DNA of 64,000 nt, taken from contig JAFMSR010000010.1 of the NCBI GenBank assembly GCA_022818135.1, positions 28,818,162-28,882,161 on the forward strand, written 5' to 3'. The notes beneath the pieces were generated by a model that saw nothing but the letters and a program-made list of their open reading frames with translations, ran no database searches and was not told the DNA's origin. The stretch comes from Saxidomus purpurata. Lineage: Eukaryota; Mollusca; Bivalvia; Venerida; Veneridae. Both the position numbers and the translations under genes were made by a program. Below, piece after piece: positions 35,546 to 48,289 of the stretch. Numbering within the stretch: position 1 is the first letter of the stretch; each line of letters begins with the position of its first letter.

Positions 35546-37060
35546 TCAGCGTTTAAGAAATCTCGTAATGAAATTATAGAAATTTAGATCATTTATTGTA
35601 ACATTACTGTAAAGTTTTGTACATTTATAAAACCGTACAACTTAACAAATATAAGGTTTTGTGTCATGGCATGGGTCAATGATTTACAATTAATATGAAT
35701 GTTTCACCACAGGAAGTTGATATATAGTGTGGTTTAACATATTGTTTAACAGGTATGCGATTTGTATCAAGCAAAAGAAAATACCGAACTGTTATAGGAA
35801 CAAGTAATACAAAGATTAAGCGCTTTTCACTTTTGCAATATTGGTATACATTTGTATGTTTATATTTGACTTAATTATACTTATAAGAAGAAAAAGAGGT
35901 ACCATAGCGCTGTACTTATTTGCTTTTTAGCAGGCTCTGCAGTACTTTAAGACTGGCAGCTAAAAACGCAGACGAAGGCAGTAAATGTCAGGTAGAAGTA
36001 CCAGCAGACGACATGTTTTTGTCAAAGATTAAGTAGCGGAACAGAGTAATCTTGCGTGTTAGCAATATGTCGAATGTCAACATAACCAAATCTGTGAATT
36101 CACAATGACATAGGTTAATTCTACTATTAAGGTAGCGCTCGCATGTCTTTTGTGTGTATATGTGTGAGTGGATTTTGTTGTTCTTTTTATTACTTCCACG
36201 AAAAACTTTAGGGGTTGTCTTGTAGCAAATCTCCGATTTTTTAATGGTTTTGTAAACAAACACTATTACCACAAGAATTTGCTAAGAGTGCAAACTATGT
36301 TTTAGTTCCTTTATTTCCACGTGTACGGTAGTCTTTCCTCGTGAACGAGCAATATTATATTTCAAAAATTATCCATAAATGTATCCGTTTTTCATTATAA
36401 TATTCTACATTGTACTTCCTATTTTTTCTTGACACGAATTACTAGTGTAAGTACCTTCCACTGTTGTGAAATCCCAATCAATTGAAAGACAGTTGATATT
36501 AAAGGAAAAGAATGGGAAAAAGGCATGCAAGTCCATCCCCTGAGGGAAATGAAGCGTCACCTTAAAGTAAATTTCGGTTCCCCAAATTAGAATTAAACGT
36601 GCCTCGTGACATACGTTACAGCTGAAGTGTTGAAGATACTCCGGTAGGAAAAAGCGGTCGGATACAACAGTTGAACTTAATGATACTTAACTTTCAATTA
36701 CCAGTTAACAAATCAGCAATTATTAAGTTTACATAAAATGAATGTGTGCATGTTTTCTCTAAATGAATGTATTTATGCATAATTGGGTGCTATATATATA
36801 GGAATTATGAAGTTATGTATGTCTTCCAACATGAATAATGGTGATGGTAACTGATCCAACAACTCACTTTCGTAGAGAATTATGTAAAGGGTCCGACCCT
36901 TACCTAGTATGTTAAAGTCGTCCATCCATTGGGTATCGGCCAACTATTATTTCAATCATATATTCTAATCAGAAACTCAAGCATTTCCGAAGCGCATCCT
37001 GTGGAAAACACTAGTTTGCCTTTGAACTTTTTCTTTGACTTGACTGAATATAAGCTGCTT
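35546..37060. other. Upstream region of the FAR gene
   Basis: No coding exon is recognised. The start codon of FAR lies directly after an acceptor (tgtgtttcag), so at least one 5' UTR exon and the promoter should lie upstream, perhaps in this stretch. They could not be located by eye. Confidence 0.4.
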
Positions 37061-37070
37061 TGTGTTTCAG

Positions 37071-40000
37071 ATGTCATCAATTCCTACTGTACCAGAGTTT
37101 TATGCCGGGCGTGGCGTATTCGTCACAGGAGCGACAGGATTTCTTGGCAAAGTATTAGTGGAGAAACTGCTCAGATCTTGCCCTGAAATCAAAGGTATCT
37201 ACCTGCTGATTCGACCAAAAAGAGGCAAGAACACGCAGGAAAGACTGGATGAAATATTTGAATCTGGGGTAATTCTTCTCCGCTATTCGTACATAACGGC
37301 TATCATGTCATTATTTAGAAATGAATCTATTTCCAAGCTACGCGTTTTGTTTTGCATTTTGTATAAACTTCTTTATGCTTTAGTATTCGTACCTTTAAAC
37401 TATTTTAAAACAACATAAATGCCGTTTTCAGTTGTTTGATGAGGTACGAAAACAAGATCCAGAGTTCAAGACAAAATGTTTTGCAATAGAAGGAGATATT
37501 GTCAAGGATGGTCTTGGAATTGACCAATCAGAGGTCGACATTCTGACAAGAGAGGTTTCTGTTGTGTTCCACTCGGCTGCAACAGTCAAATTTGATGAAG
37601 AGATGAAGTAAGTACATGTTTTTGACATGGTCGAAACAGGACAGTTACACATACAGGGCTTGATACGTGAAAACATTGAATAAAACTGACAAAGAAACAA
37701 TAATGAAATATATTTATAAATTAGCAACGTTTGGTACGCTATATACGAGATGGAATATAGAGCGATGTTTAAAAACATGTGAGGTTTTGTTACAATGAGT
37801 AAGTTTAGTCAATAGACATTTCCCGTTTATTTATACTTTAGACTTCTAAATTGTTAACTATGATAACTTCAAACGTTCTAGGTTATCAGTTGAGATGAAT
37901 GTGGTTGGAGTACAACGGATGCTGGAACTGGCCAGGAAACTACCAGACCTTGTTTCTTTTGTACATATCTCAACTGCGTATGCAAATTGTAATCTAATGG
38001 AGGTCAAAGAGGAAATCTATCCACCACCGCTACACCCTGAACAGCTCCTCAGTGCAGTAGGGTGAGTATAATAAGTTAATTTTGTCACTCAGGCTCACCC
38101 TCATTTAGCCACCGTTACTTCCTAAACAGCTCCCCATTGCAGTAGGGTGAGAAAATGTGCTAGAGCGTAAATGATCAACATGGAGTGTTCCATATGATTA
38201 TGCGCTTTGTGAAAGTGTATATATCATATGAATTTGAAAAATGTTAAGTAACCATCCATTCGAAGACCCTGTCTGAACATGCACACATGAAAATAAATAT
38301 TAGGTATCCCTAAAAATAATATTTTAATATGTTTTACACAGGTGGATGGATGCAGAGACCCTTGACATACTTACCCCAAAGATGATTGGAAGCCGGCCTA
38401 ACACCTACACGTATACAAAATCAATAGCTGAGTGCCTGGTGAAAGAAAATGCGGGTTCGTTGCCGATTGCTATCTTTAGACCATCTATTGTAGGGGCAAC
38501 ATTGCATGAACCAGTTAGTGTAAGTACATTGTATTTCAAAATCAACGTTCTGCAACTAGTAATTCTAGCTCTTTTTTTGAGAACATGTAAGTGTGGCACG
38601 TTTTCTGATTTTCAGTTTCCGTTATATAACAACTGTTTTTGCAAATTTCACCTTTATCATGTATGCGTATATATGCTTACATATAGTTCGTCACTGCATG
38701 AATACGTGGTGGTGTACCTATTTGAAAGGCTGTAATTTGAAGGATGAATGCATGGCATCAAACACAAATAAATTGAAGCGTCATTTACTAGTAATCGATC
38801 TTACGCGTGCACGTGGAATCGTCACAAACGGTACATCTACCAAGTACATGGGAGAATTACATTATTTTTCAACACTTTGTACATATATGTAACGTAAAAA
38901 CTGTTTATAAAATGACTAAAGTCTTACTAGATGGTTTCACTTGTACACAATATAAACAATATGTACTTGACAATGTAAAGAAAGACATACAAGTGCTAAG
39001 ACGGTATGTAACAGGTAGCTGTTACCTCCATTTACAATAGGTCGTACCTTTATGACAAAGTAGTGCATTGGAAAGAAATTCATGCGCATATCATGATGAA
39101 ACTGTAACTGAAAGCTACTAGTTTAAAAGCATGAGCTTTATGTACATGTACATTTATGTTTCATAAAGGCAGGTTTTTACAGATATACCTAAATCTCGTG
39201 GGCTGTAGTAATTTGCGTTTGCAAGATTTATTTGAATCTCATCGAACTATATACGTATGAATGATTGCGGGCGGTATTTAGGCAGATTTCAAAATGGCAT
39301 GAGCAATCCTATAGGAAGGTGCTTATTGATAATAATTACCTTCCAAAAACAATATACAAATATGAAAAGAAGTGACATCTTTGAAATACATGTTTCTACA
39401 TACAATAGTCATTTATGTTTCTAGGGCTGGGTCGACAATCTTAACGGTGTTACAGGGATTTTAGCTGCAGTAAGTTTGCTTTATAATACATCTACAGTAT
39501 CATCATCGGCATATCGTGCACAAAAGTCACGTGACTTAGCACCAATTTAAGTATATACTAATTTATTTTAGGTCGATTGTGAAACAAGTTATCCAACTTA
39601 TATTAATCACTCTCGACACCTCATTCCTGATGGTATCCATCGCCGTGAGGGTATGAGAGAAGAGAAGCCAGTTTCCCTTTTAATGCTGAGCGCCAAGCAA
39701 AGGAGCTACTGGTACCATTTTTACGTCTTTGGTATGACGCGGCCAGGGAGCGAACCCATGACCTCCCGCACTCGAAGCGGACGCTCCTACCACTAGGCTA
39801 TCGAGACGGTAGTTAGCACCAGTAGTTATGTAATCACATTTTGATACGTTTTCATATATGAACAGTGATCTCTATGCATGATTCTTTGTCGTTACAGTTG
39901 ATATTTTAGTTCAAAAGCCATCTTATATAGAATTGGGTTCAATAAAATGCTGTAGTAAGAAAATCTGCTTTTAAGTAGTGGCATATGATTAATGTCACTA

Positions 40001-43000
40001 TGGTTACCGATGTTTCTTGTCGTAAAGCAATATCTTTTTACGTTAGAATATCATTGCTAATCCTAGTCTAAGGGATATCTATGCCCCCATTGAAGATGGA
40101 ATTGCACATGTCGGTCGGTCCAAACTTTGTCCGATTAATACCAAGATTATTATTTGGCACAGATTCCATAAATTCGGTAGGTTGGTTTGTTGTGACAAGT
40201 AGATGACCCCTATATGTTTTGGGGTCAACAGGTCACAGCCGTAGTGACATTAACACAAAATTCTGTCCGATCAATAACTGTAAAACGCTTTGACCTAGTG
40301 TCATGGACACCTTTAATATAAAAAAAATTGTCCGACTAATAGCTATAGAACACTTAGGTCTAGTGTCTTCAAACTTTGTAGGCTGGTTGGTCATGACTAG
40401 TAGATAACCCTTATTAGTTTTTAAGTCAACAGATCAAAGGTCAGGATGACGCAGACCTTTAACACAAAACATTTGTCCCGATCAGAACGCTTTGTTCTTG
40501 TGTCCTCAAAATTGGTTGGTTGTTTGGTCATGGCTACTAAATGACCCCTACTGATTTTAGGGGCAACAGATGAAGGTCATGGTGGCCTTTGTTGCAAATA
40601 AATCAAATTGGCTGCCGTCAGGGGGGCATATACATGGTTTACAAACATCTCTTCTTTTAGCAGTGACGTTTTATACTGAAAGTCAGTGTACATGACGTGA
40701 AAAGTACGACAGTTTCTCTACAGTCTGCTTTGACTTTTTAACTTGCAGGCTGGCAAAGGTTTACTACGTATTATGAAAGCAAATCATAAGGCCACTGCCG
40801 ACATTATACCTGTAGATATAGCAACAAACATGATGGTTGCCGTCGGCTGGTATACAGCTACACACAAGTTAGTTCCCTTTGTTGTTTTGTTGTTGTTTTT
40901 TTACTTCATTTTGTGTTTGGTATAATACCATAAGAACTTTTAACGTTTAAGCAATTTATCCATCTTAAAAGGCACATGGAATATCTTCCTTAAAAAAAAT
41001 TCATGGCTATCTATGTGTACTACGTAATGACATTCTGCTATGCTTGCGTACTATTTTCAGTCCAGGTGTTTTAAAAGTGTATAACTGTACGACAGGACAG
41101 ATTCAGAAACTGACGTGGGGACAGTTTGGTGAGTACATCTGTTCATTGCATGTTTCTTTTAAACCAGCTAGAAGATCTACATAAATTTCAAGTAACCAAC
41201 CGGCATTTCATGGCAGTAGGTCTAATACTTAGATAACGCTCCAGTATTTGTATTTTTAATCTTTGGTATATTCATTGGCTCAGTTTTATGACATCCTGCA
41301 TTTGTCAAAATGTTTTGCAATTTTATAATTCACTACAGGACGTACAGAGTCAACAGTATTTACTGAGTAACTTTTTAGATTATATTCATCTAAAAGAAAA
41401 TATAGAATTACAAAATTACAAAATTTGAGTACGTGTACAGTAACTTGTTTTTTACGCTGAAGAAATCGTTCTGTAATCTTTTAGAGAGGTTGGCCTGTGA
41501 GAATTTAATCAAACATCCTCAGGAAAATGTAGCTAGATTACCGTCTACAGGGATAACGACGAGTCAGTAAGTATAGATCTAGACGTTGATGCGTACCTTT
41601 GATGAAGTCTCATTTTTAGCCCTTTCTACTTCCGATGCGTTTTTCACTTATTTATTAAGTACATGTACTTGTAAAATATATTGCTTGAGTCTGGTACAGC
41701 GGCTAGATTTTATTTTTTTCCGGTTGTAGGCAGGTATTATTTTCAACTTGACTTCCTTACATCTGCACCATTTACTACTTTACCTATTGCGCTGGGTACC
41801 AGACTAGACTTACTGTTCACATTTAGGATGAATGTTAATAGCTACTGTGATTGGTGGGTTAAAAGTATGAAACGCCAATTTACTATTTGAACTGGCAACA
41901 TTGACTTCTGAGGCAGCGAGAGCATGGTATCCACCTGTCAGTTATACAGTGTGATTCTAACTTTAACGTGCAGCGAGTGAATAATCATTGAATATAAACA
42001 TATATGCATAGACGATCTGAGCAACCGACACAAATAATACTAGTTGTATACGTGTTCAAGCCAATTATTCCAGATATTTTCTTTGACATGTGTTTTACTT
42101 TTCTCAACATGTATCTTTTAGTGTCTGATAGGGTCTCTTTTATAAGGAATTTCTTTGTCTGAAGTTTTTGGTTAGATGGAAACTTTTAGTGAATACTGTG
42201 TCAGGGGGCAGAGAACAGTACACATAAAATGAATTATGTACTTGACATGACTGAAGAACACATTAGATACAACGGCCGTGTATTTTTTTTAAAAATACTT
42301 CCGGTTTAAATTATCTCTTTTTTTTTAAAAGTGTATATCCATTTTGTCAGGATGTGGTTGCTAAAGACGTCTCATTGTCTAAGAATGTAAACTTTGACGT
42401 TTGAAGTACATTACTGTTGTTTTATTAGATAAGAAATAATATGGTGTACCGTTAGAGCGGTCGTTATTTCGACCCCCATAGGATTTAGAAGCGGATGTCC
42501 CATTTCAGTATCACATTGTCGCTCATACTAATTCAAATGTTTGGGGACAAAACGACTGTCTAAACGGAATAATGAATGTAGCGATACTTTAAAAAATAAA
42601 ATTAAAATCTTAAAACTAAAAGTTTTTTTCCATGTGCAAAAATGTTTCGAAATAACTTTACAGAGTATGGCACTACCTGAATGTGATATTTGACCACTTG
42701 TTGCCAGCATATATGATGGACTTCTTCATGTGGACATTCGGTAAAAAAAGAATGTAAGTGCGATTGTATTTAATATCCTCAAATATCCTCATAAGAAGTG
42801 AATATAACTGAACGTGTTCAATACCGTGGTCATTATTCTACGGTCTGCTCCTCCTCCATCTGCGGCGGTGTCGCATTTGCATCAAGTGAACTACTCTCCA
42901 GTAAAATATACCGGTATATATTGACTAGTCTGGTGTTTTTAGAAATGATGAATGGATATAAGTGTCGGTCAGCAAGTTCAGACCTATTGCTATAATTAAG

Positions 43001-44556
43001 TTTACAAGAATCGAATAATAATTATTATGTAACTTACAACGGTTTCTTTATTAACAGGTTTGTGCGAATTTATAGCAAAATACAAAAGGCGGTGGGCTGT
43101 TTGGACTTTTTCGCATTAAATAGCTGGACATTCGCGAATGAAAATATGTTCATGTTGGAGAGAGCGTTGTCGACAGAGGACAGGAAGGTAAACCTCATTG
43201 CCTTTCATTTCTTTCTTGTTGTATTAGCATTGATAATTATCTTGACTGTTTGATATTATTTTTGTTTTTATTGCTCTCGTCTCTCATCTCAGTCACATTG
43301 TTTTTGTGCTCTGCAGTATCTTGCACATATTTTCAAAATAGCTTTTGAATTTTCAGCTCTGCCTAGATAGGTTTTGGTTCTTTCTTCTTGTAGATTATAT
43401 GTATATTATGTACGGGGGTGCTGTTATAACTCGTTCGAGTTAATAACTTTAAATGTGTACATATGTTTTAGAATTTCAATTTCAACCCCAAGAGAATTCA
43501 CTGGCCCTCCTACATGGAGGCTTACTGTCTAGGAATAAAGCGTTATGTGCTGAAAGAGGAAATGTCAAAACTACCGGAAACAAGGAAATCCATTAAAAGG
43601 TAGATATATTATGAGGTATATTTTCCTGTTTTTCATAAAAATTTGAAAACTACTTTAGCTCACATCAGCATGAAGGTCCGTACGTCCGTCACAATAACTG
43701 AACAACGGTTGGTATTGCGATCATAAAAGTTGGTCATGACCGGTGGTTTTCCCCTATCGACTTTTAAGTCTGTATTAAAAAAGGCCACAATCATCTTTAA
43801 TTAAAGAACAGTTTCTTAACAATAAGTGAGCAACGGTTGGTACCAGGGCCACCAATCTTGATACATCTGTTGTTCATAACCTGGTCCAGTGGATCAAAAA
43901 CGATTTCCAATTAATATATGAAGAACGGTCGGTTGTGTGATCCTCAAACAGTGTAGACTTGTCAATCACGGACCATTTAATTTTAAGGTCAAAGGTCAAT
44001 GTCGCGATGGCATTGATTTAACGAATTCATGATTTCCGATCAATAACTGAAGAACTGTTTGGCCTAGAATCCGAAATTCAGAAGGACGGTTGGGTATTGA
44101 ATTAATGAACCCCTCTTGATTTTAGTGGCGAACTTAACTCTGTGGACTTGAACATTGTGTTTCGTCATATGGAATGTAGTCAAGTTCACTAGGGCATGTT
44201 AGCAAAAAATACTGATTTATATCTCCCTTATGAAATCCCCATATTACAATCTTGGAGGGAAGACATCAATTGAAAGTCCATTTTCTAAATAAATTAGAAT
44301 AGTTCACCTTGTTACAATTCTAATGGTTTTCAATTGTCATTTCAGATCGGAGAGAAACTCCTATATTATTAATTAACCTCTCATCTCTCATTACAGATTA
44401 CAAAGACTACATCTAGTATTCAACGTACTGGTATTCTTCCTTATTTTGAGACTATGTGCAAAGAGGGTGAGATCGGTCCGGAGTCTATGGAATAAAAGTC
44501 TAGTATGGGCAGTGACAATATTTAACAAATTTCCCGGCTTTGCTAAGTCGTCTTAA
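37071..44556 (+). CDS. FAR1: Fatty acyl-CoA reductase, 12 coding exons
   Basis: It reduces long-chain acyl-CoA to fatty alcohol with NADPH, feeding ether lipid and wax synthesis; FAR1 is a peroxisomal tail-anchored enzyme. Coding exons are 37071-37268, 37432-37607, 37882-38061, 38342-38519, 39425-39469, 40749-40867, 41061-41128, 41485-41566, 42664-42753, 43058-43187, 43472-43599 and 44397-44556. All have GT/AG introns and agreeing phases, summing to 1554 nt, or 517 aa, against about 515 in vertebrates. The Rossmann motif TGATGFLG is at residues 19-26, the active-site YTYTK at 207-211, and GWVDNLNG and PVDIATNM follow. The FAR_C domain includes [16 protein letters not shown]. The C-terminal hydrophobic segment ([14 protein letters not shown]) is in the last exon. 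Introns carry a SINE and other repeats. Naming within the FAR1/FAR2 group is by resemblance. Confidence 0.92.
38026..38151 (+). repeat. Duplicated exon 3 end and splice donor of FAR
   Basis: The last 36 bases of exon 3 plus its GGTGAG donor (38026-38066) reappear in the following intron at 38111-38151 with about six differences. The copy keeps AACAGCTCC and GCAGTAGGGTGAG. Confidence 0.75.
39590..39811 (-). repeat. tRNA-derived SINE in FAR intron 5
   Basis: The minus strand starts ACCGTCTCGATAGCCTAGTG (A box TAGCCTAGTGGTAGGAG). The B box GGGTTCGCTCCC lies at 39746-39757, then GCGTCATACCAAAGACG and a body with TTGGCGCTCAGC. It matches a SINE I recall as widespread in molluscs. Confidence 0.75.
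40075..40640. repeat. Dispersed repeat in FAR intron 5
   Basis: It shows two to three diverged modules of the type 'gtaggttggtttgttgtgacaag', 'tagatgacccctat', 'ttttggggtcaacaggtcac' and 'ttaacacaaaattctgtccgatcaataactg'. The period is about 150 bp, and the end is 'gtcaggggggcatatacatgg'. Confidence 0.6.
43660..44160. repeat. Dispersed repeat in FAR intron 11
   Basis: Modules around 'aataactgaacaacggttggtattg' and 'gttggtcatgaccggtgg' recur near 43685, 43825, 43915 and 44040. They are related in style to the intron 5 repeat. Confidence 0.55.
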
Positions 44557-45631
44557 CTTACAGCAATTTAGAGTATCTACATCGTACCAGGAGAAAGTAT
44601 GGAATGGTTAAAAATTCAAATGATTATGACGCCTCAGTTTGCAACATGCTAATTGATTGAAATGTTTGAAAAAAGGTCGACCGGCGTCGGCAAGAGAGAG
44701 CATGTACACGGAAGGGGGGGGGGGGGGATTCAGCTCACTCTCTTAGCTGACTACTGAATTTTTATTTTTATGCATGGACAATAAATAACAATAATGCACC
44801 AAAGGTTCGCTTATTTTTACTTTAATGTTTTGAAACAAAACGCAACATTTGTGAAAATTTATAAACGTGTATATACCAGGCGGGATTTTCTGCAGATAAG
44901 TAGTATGAAAAGAAAAATCTAAGGCAAGCCTTGGCAATCATTCGGGACCATTTATCATTTCTTAGATATTAATAATGTGACACGTATTACCACCGTCGTC
45001 TCAAATCCATCTTTGTAAATTGCTGCATGAGTTACACTGGAAAGAACAATAAGTGGAAATAGTAGATCTAAAGCTTGATTTGCTGTATTGTCATTGTTTA
45101 GCTTTTCTAATAAAGTTTCATGCAAAACCTAAAGAGGCACCATCGAAGTTAATACCTGTGTCTGAACTATATAAGACGTCTGGTGAGGTATCAGCATCCT
45201 CTAGCTAGAGCTTATGTAATTGATATATAATCTCACTGATGAAATGGTTGCTAATTAAATATATTTTGCCTGTTTTCTCTTTTGTACGTTTTCAAGTGAA
45301 AATGCATTTATTTGTTTAAAATCTCAACCGACCACCTTGCTTTTTCTTGGTTCAAAGTACTACGGGAATAACCCTGCGTTTAAAAAAGCACAGTGGTAAC
45401 TGTATCTCTACTATTGGCCCATGTAGTGCGCCATATTCCTCGCAGTTTACGTTCTGATAAGCTGTTTACGTCAACCAGACATACTATAAAAGAAAATGTT
45501 AGAACTGAAAATCATGATGTGCTATACTTGAAGTTAATCAGTACTGTTCTCTAATTTGGAGTTTTCTCTAGTAGGTCTATATTTTCGCGATTTTTTACTT
45601 TCTCTATTGTGTCTTGATTTAGTCCTGATAA
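44557..45631. other. 3' flank of FAR and upstream region of the LRR gene
   Basis: A candidate poly(A) signal AATAAA lies at 44780-44785 and a run of 13 G near 44716. No other gene is seen. A TATA-like ctatataag is near 45168. Confidence 0.45.
44780..44785 (+). terminator. Candidate poly(A) signal of FAR
   Basis: AATAAA 224 bases after the stop codon. Confidence 0.4.
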
Positions 45632-47521
45632 ATGATGACGAATGTGACTCACAAGTACATAATATACAGGAAATGGAATATCATCAACTTCGTTTTTATT
45701 GTTATTTTAATAGTATGGTTTCCTATACCAGTAGTCACTCAAGTAAATAACTGTGTTTCTTCGACTGTCAAATGTGGCTGTTTCGTGGAAAACGGAGAAA
45801 AAATTATAAACTGCAGGTATAAAAATTTAACAGTTATACCAGCGTTTACAGATACAAACCAAGTGTACAATGAAATTCGATTCACCTCGACAGAAGGGAC
45901 ATGTTTTCCAAACGCTGTGTGCAACAATATCAGACAAATCAACGCTAATGACTTTGCCAATCTCAAAGTGAGAAAACTAGATCTCAGGAATAATCCGCTA
46001 TCGTACGTGGACAACGGAGCATTTTTAGAGCTAATACCAGAACTGGAATCACTTTTGCTAGAAGGAGATGGTGTATACGAGTTCCCGTACCAGGCCATTG
46101 CTCCTCTTGGCCAACATCTCAAGTATTTACATCTAGAACATTTTGGTTCTCGTGCCCTACAGTCGCCGACAGTGTTCCCTTTTCCAAATCTAGTGTCGCT
46201 GAGTTTTGAAAATTGGCCGCATTTAGAGTATTTCAATGCTGATATCTTCGATATAACACACAGTTTGAAAGAGGTCAAGCTTACAAGACTGCCAGCACTA
46301 TTGTCTGTACCGGTTCCACTGATTCAGAAGTTTCCTAGATTAACTAATATAGTTATTACGCAAACGGGTATCAAAACCATTTTCCGGGGAACATTTACCC
46401 AATTTTCAATGCTGAATGACATAAAAGTATATAGAAATAGACAGTTAAAACATATAGATATCGCAGCATTTGGAGGCGTTTCAGATTCTGTGACAAGGAT
46501 CGACATAGATTACAATGCCTTAAACAACATTGAATTTCTACGGAGTGAGAACTGGACAAGTCTGAGATATTTAAACATTGGTTACAACAATCTGAAATCA
46601 CTTCCAGAAGGAATTTTTAGCAAAGCACCATTGCTATATGAGCTTAACTGTCAAAATATAGGTCTAACTAACATTGATGGAGCAATGTTCTTTGGGCTGT
46701 CAAATCTTGGTATACTCGATCTGGCATACAACAAGATAAAAACAATAACAACTGGAGCTTTTCGAAATTTACCAACACTCACTGAACTTCGATTGAATGA
46801 CCAGAACATACAATATGAACATATAACATTTCAGAAAAATGTGTTTTATGGCATCGGAACAGCAGTGGAAAATCTCAATCTGGCCAACAATAAAGTTGAT
46901 CTGAATCAGTTTTTCAGTGGTTTAAGCGAGCTCAAAAACTTGAAAATCCTGAACATGCGGAATGTCAGTATAAATAGCATACCTGATAAAACTTTTAGAT
47001 GTAACACAAAGCTGGAAAATCTGGTACTTTCAAACAACAACATTACTTCGCTTAACCAAAGTACATTTTACGGTCCAAGAAACACGCTACAGACAATAGA
47101 TCTTCACGGTAACAACATAAAATATATAGATCAATGCACGTTCAGTGATTTACCTATCAAACCAACTCTGATTCTCAGCCCGGGAAACCAACTGTCTTGT
47201 ACATGTGAACTAGTGTGGTTGTATGACTGGTTTAGAAACCAAAGTAACCAAGAATTTCTCTCAGTAAATATTGGAGAATGTCATTCGCCAAAAAATCTGT
47301 CTGGAAAATATTTCAGTGAATTTTCTAAAGCCGACATGTGTCCCGGTGGAGTGATACTTAAGTTGTGTCCAGACCTGTTCGCGACACACTCCAACACACT
47401 GCCACGATCTACAATAGGAACACGGTTACTATCTACAACACCTACATCTGGCGCGACAGTGAAGTTATCAAACAACAACACCGCCCATTCTCCTGTGGAA
47501 TCAGGTCTAATAGTAGGCTAA
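45632..47521 (+). CDS. Secreted or membrane leucine-rich-repeat protein
   Basis: A single open frame of 629 aa in one exon. Residues about 13-36 (WNIINFVFIVILIVWFPIPV) form a signal peptide or anchor. A Cys-rich LRR N-cap follows (CVSSTVKCGCF). About 16 extracellular-type repeats come next, for example VRKLDLRNNPLSYVDNGAF, LRYLNIGYNNLKSLPEGIF, LGILDLAYNKIKTITTGAF and LQTIDLHGNNIKYIDQCTF. An LRR C-cap follows with NQLSCTCELVWLYDWF, IGECHSP and ADMC. The last 60 residues are Ser/Thr/Asn-rich, ending ESGLIVG. No clear transmembrane helix or intracellular domain is present. The fold indicates extracellular ligand or cell recognition; the partner is unknown. An alternative is a truncated member of an LRR-transmembrane family. 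Confidence 0.88.
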   Translation: MMTNVTHKYIIYRKWNIINFVFIVILIVWFPIPVVTQVNNCVSSTVKCGCFVENGEKIINCRYKNLTVIPAFTDTNQVYNEIRFTSTEGTCFPNAVCNNIRQINANDFANLKVRKLDLRNNPLSYVDNGAFLELIPELESLLLEGDGVYEFPYQAIAPLGQHLKYLHLEHFGSRALQSPTVFPFPNLVSLSFENWPHLEYFNADIFDITHSLKEVKLTRLPALLSVPVPLIQKFPRLTNIVITQTGIKTIFRGTFTQFSMLNDIKVYRNRQLKHIDIAAFGGVSDSVTRIDIDYNALNNIEFLRSENWTSLRYLNIGYNNLKSLPEGIFSKAPLLYELNCQNIGLTNIDGAMFFGLSNLGILDLAYNKIKTITTGAFRNLPTLTELRLNDQNIQYEHITFQKNVFYGIGTAVENLNLANNKVDLNQFFSGLSELKNLKILNMRNVSINSIPDKTFRCNTKLENLVLSNNNITSLNQSTFYGPRNTLQTIDLHGNNIKYIDQCTFSDLPIKPTLILSPGNQLSCTCELVWLYDWFRNQSNQEFLSVNIGECHSPKNLSGKYFSEFSKADMCPGGVILKLCPDLFATHSNTLPRSTIGTRLLSTTPTSGATVKLSNNNTAHSPVESGLIVG

Positions 47522-47686
47522 ATTTAGGGCTGTTTACATCCAATGACGCTTTCTTCACTATCTTACATTCTCATTTGTATCCAGTCATCAAGGAACCCCC
47601 ATCAAGCTACACAATACTTTGTTAAACCGTTTGCTTACGTGAGATATGTATATGATATGACAACATTATATACAGTTTTTATTGAA

Positions 47687-47692
47687 AATAAA
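47687..47692 (+). terminator. Candidate poly(A) signal of the LRR gene
   Basis: AATAAA 166 bases after the stop codon. Confidence 0.5.
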
Positions 47693-48004
47693 TCATGACA
47701 AGAGATTCCCTCTGGTTTGGCTTTGCACGAGACAAACGTATTTAGCAATTTATGCCGATACAGGCGCACGTTTCATTATTCAATTTGGTATTTTAGCTCT
47801 TACCCTTGTTATATGCCTTTGCGACGTGTGTAGTTCTTGATACGCATTCTTATCCGCGCAGTCATATTATAATTTCACACTGTTCACTATGGTATACATT
47901 TTGTGTACCACTGAATTATACTGTCTTGCTTCTGCAATTGTTTATCAAAATGCTACATTCCTTGCTCTAATTATGTCGTGAACGGACTTAGAACGTGAAA
48001 TTCA

Positions 48005-48255
48005 AAGGGCACGGTTGCTAGTTGCTTAGGACGTCAGTGGTTGCTAAGGAAGTCACTGGTTGCAAGAGAATCCTGAAGGTTCCTAAGAGCTTGTTGGTAT
48101 GGTAATCATTGGTTGCTAAGAAAGGCACTTGCTGCTAAGAAAGTAAAAGGTTGAAAATGAAGTCGAGGGGTCACCAGTCCTAGTTGGTGGTTGTTAAGGT
48201 TGTCATAGGTTGCCAATGTAGTCCGTGGTTGCTAGTTATGTCGCTTGTTGCTATA
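48005..48255. repeat. Degenerate 19-bp minisatellite
   Basis: About 12 units of the type GGTTGCTAAGGAAGTCACT, each 15-22 bp long and variably diverged (GGTTGCAAGAGAATCCTGAA, GGTTGCCAATGTAGTCCGT, GGTTGCTAGTTATGTCGCT). Confidence 0.75.
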
Positions 48256-48289
48256 CGAGCTCATTGGAAACAAGGTGTTTCCTATACTT

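Noticed and set aside
36929..37186. Plus-strand frame overlapping the first FAR exon
   Set aside because: It reads the FAR exon in the wrong frame; the correct frame gives TGATGFLG and joins the next exon in phase.
45739..46278. 179-codon minus-strand frame opposite the LRR gene
   Set aside because: It is the shadow of the LRR coding sequence; it has no domain of its own, while the plus strand shows clear LRR and cap motifs.
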